Assembly: GCA_033239125.1 (NCBI GenBank)
Contig: BSWB01000005.1
Span: forward strand, 50,142,993 to 50,206,992
Source: Fagopyrum homotropicum
Lineage: Eukaryota; Streptophyta; Magnoliopsida; Caryophyllales; Polygonaceae
Reading direction: 5' to 3'
Length of the DNA stretch: 64,000 bases
Part shown: in pieces, positions 46,894 to 58,439 of the stretch
How the letters are laid out: the number at the start of each line of letters is the position of its first letter
How positions within the stretch are numbered: the first letter of the stretch is position 1
Program-made: the position numbers and the translations under genes
The notes under the pieces: model-generated
Told to the model about the DNA's origin: nothing
The model's input: the letters and a program-made list of their open reading frames with translations, nothing else
Database searches by the model: none

Positions 46894-47360
46894 CTCGCCA
46901 CGGCTGTTAAAACGCCCAGCCAAACGGTTTCGATACGGCTGTTTGGCAACGGTGTTTTGACAACTTTTCAACAGTTCGGTAAAATTGACTTGCCCCCTAC
47001 TCTAGTTGGTAATATGTAACTCATGGATACTACTTTTAAACCTCTTTGGAAGATCTACAACTTTGCAGTTGACATGATGGTCCAAATTGAAAGGGAAGAT
47101 GGTCAAAATTGGTAATATATTATCTTACTGTTTCTATGTATTCTCAGACCCCAAGGAAGATTGAATTCCCTTGCTTTGTTATATTCATATCATTATGCTC
47201 CATAAATGGTCTTAAATGCATGAAACACGAAATAAACCAAAGTGGACACCGAAATATGGAAAGGGGAGCTTTCTACACTAAAACGAAGCATAGACGAGTT
47301 ATATAACCATGCAAATGCTTTATATAGAGCCTAAAAAGTGTTACATTTTGACACTCATCA
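46894..47360 (-). mobile_element. A1 3' LTR, right part
   Basis: Colinear with about 49829-50355: CCCAGCCAAACGG, CGTTTGGCAACG-like phrases and the end TTTTGACACTCATCA. To its right the + strand reads TATACCCCATACTTAACCC, the complement of the A1 polypurine tract. Confidence 0.85.
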
Positions 47361-47596
47361 TATACCCCATACTTAACCCTTGCTCGTCCTCAGTTAAGAT
47401 CAAGTTGACATAGTGGATTGCTTTAACTTGTCTTTACTTGCAAAAACATCCACCGGGTAATCCAAATATTCTCCAATATCAACCGTGAATACCTCTATTG
47501 TGTTCAAGGGTTTGAAGACTGTCCCAAGATCTTCCTACTTATCGGGAAATTTAATCATTAATGCAAGAAGCTTCCCAAACTATTCATCTAGTATAG
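47361..47596 (-). other. A1 polypurine tract and tail
   Basis: On the element strand GGGTTAAGTATGGGGTATA directly precedes the 3' LTR, the same AAGTATGGGG tract as in A2 and A3. No pol sequence lies here: gag-protease sequence almost directly precedes the tract, which shows a large internal deletion. Confidence 0.75.
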
Positions 47597-48590
47597 CTAT
47601 GTTTCTTCTTTGTGGGAAGGGGAGAAGGGTTTGTATGGTAGAGGGGGAACGTAGGGTGGTTCCTTTTCAGTTGGCTCTTTCAATGATTTATTTATTTGAG
47701 AGGGAGGAGGAATGACAATAACTAGTTCTTTGGTTAGTTTCTCACTTCGTAAGGTGACTGCATTAGCTTCCATGGATTTGATATGAGCATTTTGTGCTTC
47801 TAAAATCTCCTTTAGTCCCTTCATCTCCATCTGAAAGGTTTCCATTATTACCTTCGTGGGACTAATGGCGGGTGAAGATATGCTTTTTGATATGTGAGAG
47901 TGGGACATTGAGGGGCTTTGTGTCCTTCTTCTCTTCACAACTGAAACAAGCTAGTTAGTGTAACTGCAACAAGGTTAGGATTATCGGGATTATCCCTTTT
48001 TCGCGTGCTTTCATTTCTTCGATTTTTCTTCACGAAGGGTATTTTTCCACATGGAAAATTGTCTCAATTAAGTAGTCCCAAGCTTCCTCGATGGGCATCT
48101 CAGGAAATTTGTTATGATTAACAACATCTACTATTTCTCTAGTCTTATAACTTAAGCCATTGTAGAAGAATTCTAATAATGTGTCTCTTGTGTTGCCATG
48201 ATGTGGACTATTATTTATTAGCCTTGTGAATCTTTCCCAAGATTCGTGAATAACTTCATCATCTTCCATTCTAAAGCAAAGAAGATCCTCTCGGCATTTT
48301 TGAGTCCTACTAGGAGGAAAGAAAGCAGTTAGAAATTCAACAATAATAGCTTCACATGTAGTGTACCTACCTATTGGTTCCTTGTAGAACCATCTGGGAG
48401 CTTTTCCAGTTAGAGAGAATACGAATGCTTGCATCCTTATGGGATCATCAGGCATACTCTGGAACTTGGTGGTGTTTGTTATGTCTTCGAAAAGCCTCAA
48501 GTGTTGGTGATGACTTTTATTTGCTTTGCTGCCGAAAGTTCTTTGCTAAATCAACTCTGTAAATTCAACACTCAAAGCTAATTCTTTTTC
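47597..48590 (-). pseudogene. A1 gag and start of pol, broken
   Basis: The reverse strand at 48500-48030 encodes a gag core with FVFSLTGKAPRWFYKEPIG, FLTAFFPPSRTQKC, WERFTRLINNSPHHG and LLEFFYNGL. It ends IEEAWDYLIETI..VEKYPS. It is homologous to A2 gag (FFPPSKT, ERFKDLLLDCPHLG). A second frame at 47938-47597 has a coiled-coil-like segment and a Pro-rich end (PPYVPPLPYKPFSP) that matches the linker before the A2 protease (VYVPPPAYKPPLPFPQS). It stops there. No protease, RT or integrase follows. Confidence 0.82.
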
Positions 48591-48791
48591 TTTGTCTTTT
48601 GAAGCATTCAACCATGAGTGGAAATGGATTATTTAGGATTCATTCTTGCTTCCAGTGTGCGGGGTTGATATGCCCTGTCCATATTTTTTTTTAAGTTCCA
48701 ACCTGTGGAGCAAAAACAAAAAGAAAACAAGATCAAAAGTAACAAGAAACCTAGAATAACCGACTATTATAAACAACCAATACTATTTGTA
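48591..48791 (-). other. A1 leader
   Basis: A short stretch between the primer-site remnant and recognisable gag. It holds a T-run at about 48685-48694. The gag N-terminus is not recognisable. Confidence 0.5.
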
Positions 48792-48810
48792 GTCTCTGAC
48801 AATGGCTTCA
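48792..48810 (-). other. Decayed A1 primer-binding site (tRNA-Asp type)
   Basis: On the element strand this reads TGAAGCCATTGTCAGAGAC, where intact Athila sites read TGGCGCCGTTGCCGGGGAC. All but one of the differences are G-to-A or C-to-T changes, as expected from deamination of methylated cytosines. It lies six bases from the inferred LTR end at 48817. Confidence 0.7.
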
Positions 48811-48816
48811 CAAACT

Positions 48817-50355
48817 TGATCTTGAAAGTTTTACCAAATGGTAACAACAAACTTCCCGCAAGGATACGGGATGGGATGTAGTATATTGGGGTATCGAATT
48901 CATAGGGACCATGTCTGTTTTGGATGTAAATAATATGCTAAGTAAAAGAAGGAAGAGAGAAAACAAAAATGGTTGTTGTAGGCAAATAATGGAGGGAACC
49001 GATCTAAGAAAATAAAAATCTCCACTATAATGAATGAAAGTATTATTGCAGAAGTGAGACTCATGAACATTGATATATAAATATTGTAGGTAACCATATA
49101 AAATAGCCTTTGGTATAGTGAAACAATGACCGTGTTTTCCAACTCGTGTAGCTCTCATTCTAGCGGTTTGGCAAGTATAGGAAAACCCATTAAGAACATA
49201 GAAATCCGAAAAAGACCAAAAGAAATCTTCGTTTGTGGCCTTTTAGTTTAAAAATATACAAAGACCGGAATTTTCTACGATAGTTAGACATTTGCGAAGC
49301 TTTGATACACCGGTACTCTCAAAACCAAGTTCTTTTCAATAAATCCAATAAAAAAACCTTTGTTTTTGACCCTTCACTTGTTTTATCTAAACTAATAAAA
49401 AACACCACTTCTTTCAAATGTAATTAAAAGTTAGGAATGAAGTGCTTTGAAAAGAAGCAATATCACAACCTCAATTCACAAACATATATGTAATAATAAA
49501 TCAAGCCATTATAGGGATCATCCAATCCTTAGATCAAGAGGAGATTAACCAAACAAGATTAGATATAAAGCAAATACAATATATAAAATTAGAAAATACA
49601 TAAACTCACAATTGTTTGATTCGAGCAGGGAGAACCTTCAAAGTAAAGCTACCAACTAGTTGACAACTAGTGTAAGGAGAAATCTGAGTAACTATTGAAT
49701 TTAGAAGGAATCAACGTATCTAACCCTACGGATGAGGTATGCTTATATAGGGGGAGAAAATCAGAGTCTAGGGTTAGAAAAAAATATATCCCTTCCAAAG
49801 ATAAAATTAGGATTATGGACACCCTCTCTGCGGCGGTCGAAATGCCCAGCCAAACGGACGTTTGCTGGCCATAGGCCTGACCGTTTGGCAACGTTGTTTT
49901 CGTAACTTGTTGACAGTTCCATAAAACTGACTTTCCCACTGATCTAGTTGGAACTACGTGACCCATGAGCACTATGTTTGAAGATCTTTCGAGGATCTAC
50001 AGCTTTGTGGTTGGCATGATTGTCCATATCCAAAAGAAAGATGATCTAAACTGGGAACCTCTTAAAGTTTGTCATAAAATGGCATCCAACTCCATTGATT
50101 TCCATTTGGCTTCTTCAATATTCAGTTTATCTTGATGTTTTCATGTATTCTCCGTGTCCAGAGAAGATTGAATCCTCATGCTTTGGTATTTTCATATCAT
50201 TATGCTCCATAAGTGGTCTTGAATGCCTGAAATACACAATACACCGAAATATAGCATGAGAAGCTTTCTATACTAAAACGAAGCATAAATAAGCTATATG
50301 GCCATGAAAATGCATGATTATAGAGCCTAAAAAGTTGTACATTTGACACTCATCA
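48817..50355 (-). mobile_element. A1 5' LTR (Athila lineage)
   Basis: 1539 bp, starting TGATCTTGAAAG and ending TTTGACACTCATCA on the + strand, followed by CATAC (50356-50360). It pairs with 24475-25316 plus 46894-47360. It contains the family motif CCAAACGG / CCGTTTGG at about 49850 and 49880. Confidence 0.88.
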
Positions 50356-50360
50356 CATAC

Positions 50361-50626
50361 TCACTAGGACTGAGTTGTTTTTCCAATAACACATTTATAC
50401 AAGAAGGATAACAATATCTAAGGATGTTAGTGGTTATGTCACACGAGGTTATCGCATTCGATGCATTCACTACATTATTATTTCCATATATTTTCTATTT
50501 GTTTTATTTCTATTTGTGACTTGTTGAAAAATTTAGTGAGATTGTTGTCAAGCTAGTGTCGGGAGTCGGGACCCATTGTGAGGTCCTAGCCCATAACATC
50601 TTGGGTTTATAAATCCAGGTGTTACA
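50361..50626 (+). mobile_element. Right half of the split Tekay/Del-like LTR (T0)
   Basis: Continues 24187-24474. It holds the typical end of this LTR family, with CCATTGTGAGGTCCTAGCCC and CAGGTGTTACA. It is followed at 50630 by a primer-site-like TGATATCAAAG. Confidence 0.7.
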
Positions 50627-51858
50627 ACATGATATCAAAGTTTTAGGTTGACAACATAGATATTCGTAATTTGACAAAAGACCAAATGTAGAAAATAAAC
50701 AAAACGCGAAAGGGGTTTGAAATTATTAAGATAAATTTTGTTTTTAAAATCGTGTGTATAGTCCGGATGTTGGGTCAGTAGTATGGTGGACCACCAACGC
50801 TCTTCGTGGATCTCTATATCATAGTATAGCATGTGAGATGTAAACATAGTGGACATGTTGTTCTTTTGGTTACATTATATAGTTTCAAAATTGGACGGTT
50901 ACTTTAGATTCATGAGTTAAGATAGGATGATATGATCATCCTTTTTAAAGTGCCGTACAAGTAGGTTTTAAGATATATCAATAGAAGGATAGTCAGCCTG
51001 AAATAAGTATGCATGCGTATCACGTTTCTTCAAGTTATCATTTCTTACTTGTGGACGAATATACCGAAGAACGTCTAGAGCATGAAGGTTAAGAGTCGTA
51101 AGGTGGTGGCTACAAGATAATATTAATGGTGATAAGAATGAGAACAAATAGAGAGGAAATTTTGAATTAACTTAAGTCAAACCAAGTTAACGACCACACA
51201 AGATACATATCTAATGAGGCCATATGGGTGGATTCGGAGAAGCTTTTAGTGAGCTATATTTGTGTGAACCAAGGGATATCAATTCAATAGTCCCTTTTGA
51301 GTGCTACATTACCAAGCTTGAGGGTACTAACTAAACGGAGTGGAAGTATATACCATCACGCCCTGCTTAGTCAATTGACATTACGTCTAAGGTTGGAGCC
51401 TCACAAGATAACTATAAGAGGTAGATTTTGCGATGGAATCGGTAGAGTGAGATGAGATAGATAAGGTGTCGATATGAAGATGAAAAGATTAAAAAGACTT
51501 GAAGTTGAAGTAATTTAATGTCTAGGGACTGAACTCGTAATTCCTTAAATATGACTACGGTTGAAATCCTCAAAAAATATGAGATTAGTAGTGGGGTCAC
51601 CATGCAAGTATCCGCGATGAAGGAATCCCCTAAAGTGGTCAATGGGTTCTACAAAAGTGATATAGCTAAACAACATCAACACAAAGAAGGAATTATGTCT
51701 TGGTAAAAACCAGGATAAAGAAATGGTTGTTTTCGATGTGAAGAGCTTTCACACAGATAATTGTCTAAGTATGGATCGTAAACGGGAATTGCAAGTGGGC
51801 AATAACTAACGTTATAGCGATTGAGATGGTGCATGTGATGATCATAATGTTAGTAGTG
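50627..51858 (+). pseudogene. Decayed internal region after T0
   Basis: Begins with an iMet-like primer site (TGATATCAAAG, 50630) and TTTTAGGTTGACAACA, which also follows the primer site of the intact Tekay-like element. The rest is without a long frame or any motif I can name. It is probably deleted and mutated gag-pol. Confidence 0.5.
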
Positions 51859-53643
51859 TAACACAATTGGTTTCGTGAGACCCCACGATTGGGCCCCATC
51901 ACTCCCACAGTCGTGGCACCGCAGTCACGGCCTAACAGAGGTAGCCGTTTAGAGCCCATTTCCTTTTTTCTTTGCTTCCCTCTTTAGTCTTTAACTTTAT
52001 CCCATCTTGAGGGTTTTAGAATCCATATCAACTGCTCTCTTTTCTCGTCTCACATCTATTCTTCTTCTCTTCCTCTCTTCCTCTCTTCCTTCCTTCATCT
52101 TTCCTTCTTGTTTTTTCTTTCCCTAAACTAAGCATTTGGAAGTTGTGTGCTACTGTGGATAGTTGCAGGATAGCAACCAAGGTTTCCTGTCAGCCCATCA
52201 GGAGAAGAAGTAGTAAGTTTTGTTCCTCCTTTCCTCCTATTGTCCATCTCCTTCCTCATTTTGAATCCAACAAGGATGACCTTGTTGTCTTGGTGACCTC
52301 TAGGTGTGGTGCGTATGTGTTGATGAAGGCAAGTCCACCTTTGGTGATTCCAGGAGAGGATCGTTCGATCGAGTGGAGCATCTGTTGAAAGAAAAAGTAA
52401 CAGTCGTGCCCTGTTGGGAGGCCTCACCCGCGCTTGCTCTTTTGCCGCCCCTGCGCCTTCAGCGTTGTCGCCACCCTCGTGCGACCACCACAATCGCGGT
52501 GTCTGGAGCCTGTCGTAGCCCCTGCACTCCTCCTTTCCCGCGATCGCATCTCACCTCAGAACATACCAAGTTCTTGGTATGTTTGATCTTCCATTTTGTC
52601 CTCGTGGCTTCATAGTAGAAGCATGATAGGTTGAGACCTAGTTTAACTAGTTGGAATGCCAGCTAGTGGTTTAAGAGATATATTGTGATGGAACGCCTTG
52701 AGCGGTTTTAAGGACATAGTATGAGATTGTATATGATGTTTTGAGGATCTTTGAGATTAGGTGTGGAACCTTCTAGTATTGGAGATAGTTGTTGATACGT
52801 GTGCCTCAATTTATCTAGCATGGAGTATATTCCTATGGGAATCTGAGAGTTGATTGATAGTTGGGATTACCTGAATATAGGTAAGTCCTTGGGACTTACT
52901 TAGCTGCGTTCGTATATTTGATGAGTGCATGATTGGTGCTTGTATATGCGTTATAGTATGTTATAGGTTGATCATTACCGACGTATTATTGGCCCATTGA
53001 TGATCGGTGATGGCAACTTGTCCAGCTCTCCCGAGGGAGTCTGAGAGGTTCTCTAGGACTGTGCTAGACCTGATTTATGGTAAGGGTATTGATCCACTCC
53101 ACATGGTATACGGATAGGTACCCCGAACCACTCCACATGATAAATGAAACAGAGGTGAGAGTCATAGATTTCTCGTGTCATAACCGTAAATGGATTATGA
53201 GTGCATAGCCTTATGAAAGATAATAAATTGGCAAATTTATGATAGCATGCTTGGTGTTTACTGTACTTCCGATGTGTGTTTGTTCTTATGTATTGTTCTT
53301 ATATATGAATACTTAGCTAATAGTTTATACCGTGGTTGTAGATGTTTTGCAGGATAGGAAGACTGCAAAGTGATCTGATGGGAGTGATCATTTGGGGGTT
53401 CCTGTACATGTTAGGATGGAATACGGGTTTTGTATGTACATCTACATGATTGTATAGTTTGATACTCGGCTATGAGTTTTGTATGTATTTGGGTTTATGA
53501 TATTTTAGTATTATCTATGTTGGTTTTATATTTATTTGTGCCTTGTTGCAAGATCCGGTGAACTTGTTGTCAGGCTAGGGTCAAGACCCATTGTGAAGTC
53601 CTAGCCCGTAGCACCCCGAGTTCATAGAATTTGGGGTGTTACA
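51859..53643 (+). mobile_element. Second Tekay/Del-like LTR (T1), plus orientation
   Basis: It ends GAATTTGGGGTGTTACA and carries GATCCGGTGAACTTGTTGTC, CCATTGTGAAGTCCTAGCCC and GGTAAGTCC followed by GGACTTAC, the signature phrases of the LTRs at 26028 and 43526. The start TGTAACACAATTGG at 51859 is provisional. Around 52400-52560 it is GC-rich, like 23500-23600 and 24110-24180. The open frames here are on both strands and look fortuitous. Confidence 0.6.
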
Positions 53644-53799
53644 AACATGATATCAGATCCTTTGTTTGACCGTAATTTGCAGCGTAACTTGTCAGCGAGA
53701 GACAATCTCAAATCTTTCTCAGTCACAAATCATAAGTGTTGTAGCGTGGTAGATCATAATTTGCAGCGTTACTTGTCAAACGAGAGACAACCTTGATGT
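53644..53799 (+). other. Primer site and leader after T1, with tandem repeat
   Basis: TGATATCAGATC (53648-53659) is close to the iMet primer site. A unit with TTTGCAGCGTAACTTGTCAG followed by CGAGAGACAA occurs near 53676-53709 and again near 53759-53791 in diverged form, so the leader has been partly duplicated. Confidence 0.55.
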
Positions 53800-54245
53800 T
53801 GCCATCATGAATGATTTATAATAAAGAGTCTAGGGTTGGAGAATCATGGGCCTTCTCCAAGGGATTCACGTCATGGGCCGAAATTAGGCAAAACCGTAGT
53901 CTGGCTCGGTAGTGATCTCGGCCATGGTTTCCTTCTTTTGTCGGGGGCACAGTTTCTCAACCGCGTATCATCTCCTTAGCTTCTTTCTCCAATACTTTGG
54001 TGGTGTCCCTATCTTTCCTTTTGTGTTCCGCTATATTCCGCCTCGAGGCTTATCCTCATGTGTGCCATTCTGCTCCAAAGTCCTCCAAATTGCCTAAAAA
54101 CAAGACAAGAATCCGTGTAGACATCTATTCTAGGATAATATGCAAAGTTAAGCTTAAATGTCATGGATCCACGTCTATGCATTGAAAACAAAGGGAACAT
54201 GTACCTAAATTCAAGTCTAAATTAAGGACATATATCATGTTATCA
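53800..54245 (-). mobile_element. A4 3' LTR, truncated (Athila lineage)
   Basis: On the element strand the LTR starts TGATAACATGATATATG at 54245, right after the polypurine tract complement AAATACCCCATACC (54246-54259). Only about 450 bp of U3 remains. The left border is uncertain. Confidence 0.6.
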
Positions 54246-55463
54246 AAATACCCCATACCTTCCGCTTGCTTGTCCCCAAGCAAGGTCCAAATCTAAGATA
54301 CAAGATAACATGGATTATTCATATGCAAAAATAAGGCAAAATATTTTTCGGAAATCGTAGCATGCATAGTAAGGTCCAATTCATCTAGATCAATCATGAG
54401 GAATCAAATTTAAACAACTAAGCCAAAACACATGTGCAAGAAGCTCTTAAAGACTTATCAAAAAGAGGCCAAGAAACGTGTCAAAGGTGGGATGCATTTT
54501 AGGATATGTGCTGCAAATCCGGGAAAAATGAACAACTCCACAAACAACAACAACACACAACATCCACCAAATAAGCACTTACTATTTTTTTCCCTCTCTT
54601 TTTTTCTTTCACTTGAGAACATGACATAGGTGCACAATAGCCGAAACTTTGGTGATCAGCAATCCTCAAAATTTTTATCGAGGGAAATCACACCGGATGC
54701 AAATACCATGACTCGTTAAGACTATCGATCAATATGACTTTGGCAAGATACAAACACCCGACTGTGTGAATGGTAATAAATTACTCATCATGATGATCAA
54801 CGTTCCCAAACCTATTTTTCTACACAACACACCTCAATTTCAACTTTTTTCAACAGTTTTAACACATCCACCCACACTTTGCGTTTTCACACACCAACCA
54901 TACTAACATGTTTCCTATTTCCAGGATAGGTAAAGAGAGGCAATTTATACATTTTTTCAAGAGGTGCTAAAGCAAACATGAGCAAGATGAAGAACGAAAA
55001 AAATCGAATCGCCTTAATCATTCCAAAAAGATGTGTAAGAACTTATCATACGGTTTCAACAATCAACACTCAACATGATCTAGACAAGATCAAATTACAA
55101 TCCATGCATGAATTCTAGCAAAGTATTAAGATCCCACATATGTCATACATCAATTCAGACGCATAAAGATCACAAACAATATTATCATAGGGATGATATA
55201 AATTTTAGAAGCACAAAATTTTTCAATTTTTTTGGATTTTTTTAAGGAATATATACATTACAAAACTAAAAAAAACGTGTGACTAAAAATTTAAACTATC
55301 CTAAATGCAATTCAATGAAAAAAAAACATGCAAAAATATTGCAAATATCTAAACCCCATACTTAAAGCCCACATTGTGCTCAATGTGAAGAAGTAAATGG
55401 AAAATTGGAAAAAGATACTCACAATGTAAAGTAGCGAATCAACGGTGAATTAGGCAAGGCAAT
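54246..55463 (-). other. A4 internal 3' tail
   Basis: Starts with the polypurine tract complement and runs parallel to 31384-32747 of A2: CTTGCTTGTCCCCAAG, AGGATAGGTAAAGAG, AATCGCCTTAATCATT. No coding sequence remains. It is interrupted at 55464 by the tandem array A3, and no continuation is seen in the window. Confidence 0.65.
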
Positions 55464-57205
55464 TGATAGCATGAATTATTGTCTATATTTTGGGACCTGT
55501 TTAGACGTTTTATCTTCAATAATCTGCATGTTTGGATGTATATTATGTGATTGTATTGTCGTTTCATCTACCTTTGCGGGAATCGAGGTCTACACCAAGT
55601 TTCGTTGTAATCGTAGGTAAAATGGCGCGTTTTGCATCAAAATAGAGCTAAAGGAGCTAAGGAGTCATTGGAGCTACATTCAGGAGCTTAAGGAAGAATC
55701 CAGGAATCATGGAAATGGATTGAAGATTCACTTTGGACCAGATTTGAGAGATTTCACATTCAGTTTAGAGTCACCTCGGTCAGCTACAGTACCATCTCGA
55801 CCGAGGTGATCCAAAGGAGCTGCTCGACCGAGGCGAACACCTTGGACGCGGCGAGATATATTTTATTCTTGGCTGAGATCTTTTATTTTTGGAAAGAGGA
55901 TCTTATATTTTTAGGCTGGATTCCTGGAAGGAAGAAGATAATTCAGCTCATATATTTTACCTATTTTATGGGAAAATATCTTTCTAAGATCTTTTATCTT
56001 TGGGAGGGAATTTTCCTATAAAAAGGGTCGGATTTTCCACAAATCCGGAACCTGCTATCACCCCGCATACACCCACTACAGCTAGGAGATTTGAAGAACC
56101 TTTTTGAAGGTTGAAGGAAGATTGAAGGAAGGAAGTTGATAGCTTTTATAGCTTTTGCAAAGGGTTTTGTAAGATTCTCTTAGATTCCCTTCTTGTTGAT
56201 TGTGTTGTTGGATTTTGATCCAAGGAACGCTTGTTGTTTGATAATTGATTCAGTTATTGAAGCCTTTCTCTTAAGGTTTTCTTGTTCAATTATTCACTTT
56301 CTTCCCTTATATTTGATTATTGCTTTCATGATGATGAGTGGCTAATTTCCTTGTGTGATTTTAGGGTGATTGGCTGAAGGTTGTGGGAAAAACAATGATA
56401 GAATAATCTTAATCCCAGTAGGACCCTGAAAGCTCGAGTCTTTATCCATAACCCTAGAGTATCTCGTTCAGTCGATGAACATCTCGGCCGGGGTGGAACT
56501 TGTCTGACCGAGGTGACCCTTCTGATCCGAAACTGAGAGTTAAGTGTTAGAGTTTGCCAAATCCTATTCTTATTACACCTTTCCTGGTTCAATGCAAGCC
56601 TAGGATGAGACTTACCCGGTAATTCCTTTGTTTGTTTACCCATGATCATAAGTGTAGGTAATAAAGGTTCATCCTTTATTGGGGTTTGAGTGTGCCTTCA
56701 TTCCATCTTTGTGAGTTAGCCTGAGACTTACCCGGTAAAGGTTGATTCTATTCCCTTAGGTGGTGTGTTGTTTTGAGGTTATAGTTCTTTTCCTTAATTC
56801 CTTGAGACTTACCCGGTAATAGGAGTTACGGTTTGGGATTAGTGAGTAGTGAGACTTACCCGGTGATCTATTCCACTTTAGAAACACCTTCCCTTTCCAA
56901 AATCTCAGCTTTGTCCGCTTATCTTTAGATCTTGAGTTTGAACCACAACTAGATGCTTTAATCCCTAGAATTGCATATTTCCTTAATTGACTTTTTATCA
57001 TCTTTGACTGTTTTAATCGCTTTTGTGATTAGTAGTTGCATTGACAACCTATACCTGCTTTGTTTCACTAAGTCCTTGTGATCGACCCCTGAAATTTCTT
57101 GCTTTTTAATACGATTGACCCGTACACTGCGGGTTCGCATCCTTGTTTTAAGCTTACATCTAGGGTTATAAATTTAAAGCTTGCACACACCGTTTGGAGC
57201 GAACA
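55464..57205 (+). mobile_element. A3 LTR, first copy (Athila lineage)
   Basis: 1742 bp from TGATAGCATG to GGAGCGAACA. It differs from the second copy at 60133-61874 by about six substitutions and two single-base indels (about 99.5% identity by eye). It has a TATA-like CCTATAAAAAGG near 56013. It carries the family motif TCTCGACCGAGGTG and variants at about 55770-55830 and 56465-56515. GAGACTTACCCGGTAA-like phrases recur five times at 56608-56865. Confidence 0.93.
56608..56865 (+). repeat. GAGACTTACCCGGT repeats in the A3 LTR
   Basis: Five dispersed copies of GAGACTTACCCGGT (spaced about 35-115 bp) are separated by unrelated text. The pattern recurs in the second LTR copy at 61277-61533. No protein is encoded here, so it is a non-coding repeat inside U5. 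Confidence 0.85.
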
Positions 57206-57211
57206 AGTTTT

Positions 57212-57229
57212 TGGCGCCGTTGCCGGGGA
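57212..57229 (+). other. A3 primer-binding site, first copy (tRNA-Asp type)
   Basis: TGGCGCCGTTGCCGGGGA, six bases after the LTR, identical to that of A2 and intact. Confidence 0.93.
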
Positions 57230-57329
57230 CTTGGTCTAGACCGAGCCGGTTTCGGTTGTCTTTCGGGGATATTGCCCTTGTTACTATTAACCACTTTTTC
57301 TATGAGTTTTGTAGTTTTCAAGATATCCG

Positions 57330-58439
57330 ATGACTACATTTGATCCAGCCTGGATAGCAAGACAAAGTGCTAGGGCGGACCATTATGAATAATTGGAAGA
57401 AAAATACTCCTTTTATTGGTTTAACAATGAAAGGGAAAGAGAAAAGGCCATTGAAAAGGAGCTTGCGATATGGGATGAGATGAATGTCCCTAGAAAGATT
57501 TATGAGCAACATCTTGAAGATTCTCTTGAATCAAGATGGGAGAAGTTGATGAAGAAGGTGGAGGAGCTCAAGGAAAGCACCCTATCCTATGCTAAGCCGG
57601 AAGAGGAGCATAAGGAAGTGCTGCAAGTTTCAAGCATTCCCCCAATCGAACCAGAAGTTTCTCCTGAAGCTTTTGAGGAAGAGGAAGATGTGGAAAATCT
57701 CGATCCAACTGTTGAGACTTCGGCCGAGGTGAAAGAGAGATCGGCCGAGGTGGAAGAGAGATCGGCCGAGATGGAAGAAGAATCTGGAGAACTGGAAGTG
57801 GAAGATGCAGAGAACCTTGGCCAGATTACTGAGATTGTGGCCAAGGTGGAAGAAAGATCAGCTGAGTTGGGAAAGATTTCATGTGTAGATTATCACCCTA
57901 ACATGAAACTTCTCCCGCTCTTTGGAGAACTTTATAAGGTGCCTTCTCTTACTTCCTTTGAAATTCCTACTAAAGTTCTAGATTTCTTCAGGGACGCACC
58001 GAAGAGTTGGAGGTCTCTTCCGAAAGAACCTCCTAAGATCAAGATGAAACCTCCCTTGAAATTGTTGGAAGAAGATGCTCCTTGGATGATAAGGAGTGAA
58101 GTTAACAAGCGCTTCAACACTAAGGCAACAAAGTGTTATTTGTTCAAGTATGAGGTCACTCACGTGACAAAGACCTTGTACTATCCCCAAGCTAGAGATG
58201 GGGAAGCTACTAGAATTCTCGAGAAGCTGTTTTCTCGATCAAGGAAAGGATGGGATGAAAAACTGAGTTATATCCCACGGAAGCATAGAAAGACCGGTAG
58301 GATTCCGGTGAAAACTAAACCATACAAGCTTGTACGTGGGAGATCCTACCATTTGCCGGTGAAATTAGGAACCGGAACCTTTTTGGAAGAGTTTTATGAT
58401 GGATGTGATGAGCACTCCAGGATATTCGAGGTACATTGA
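57330..58439 (+). pseudogene. A3 chimeric gag-like ORF, first copy (one nonsense codon)
   Basis: Same frame as the intact copy at 61999-63108. TAA at 57390-57392 replaces TAC after 20 codons. The remaining 348 codons are open. The other differences from copy 2 are few, for example Pro for Leu in the MNVPRK stretch and Ala for Pro in SPEAFEEEED. Domains are described under the second copy. A downstream in-frame Met could restart a shorter product, but this is unproven. Confidence 0.85.

Noticed and set aside
52128..52615. ORFs of up to 121 codons on both strands
   Set aside because: They lie within a GC-rich part of a Tekay-like LTR, overlap each other and show no domain.
57587..57844. Ser-rich ORF on the - strand
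   Set aside because: Shadow of the acidic repeat in the sense ORF, read antisense.
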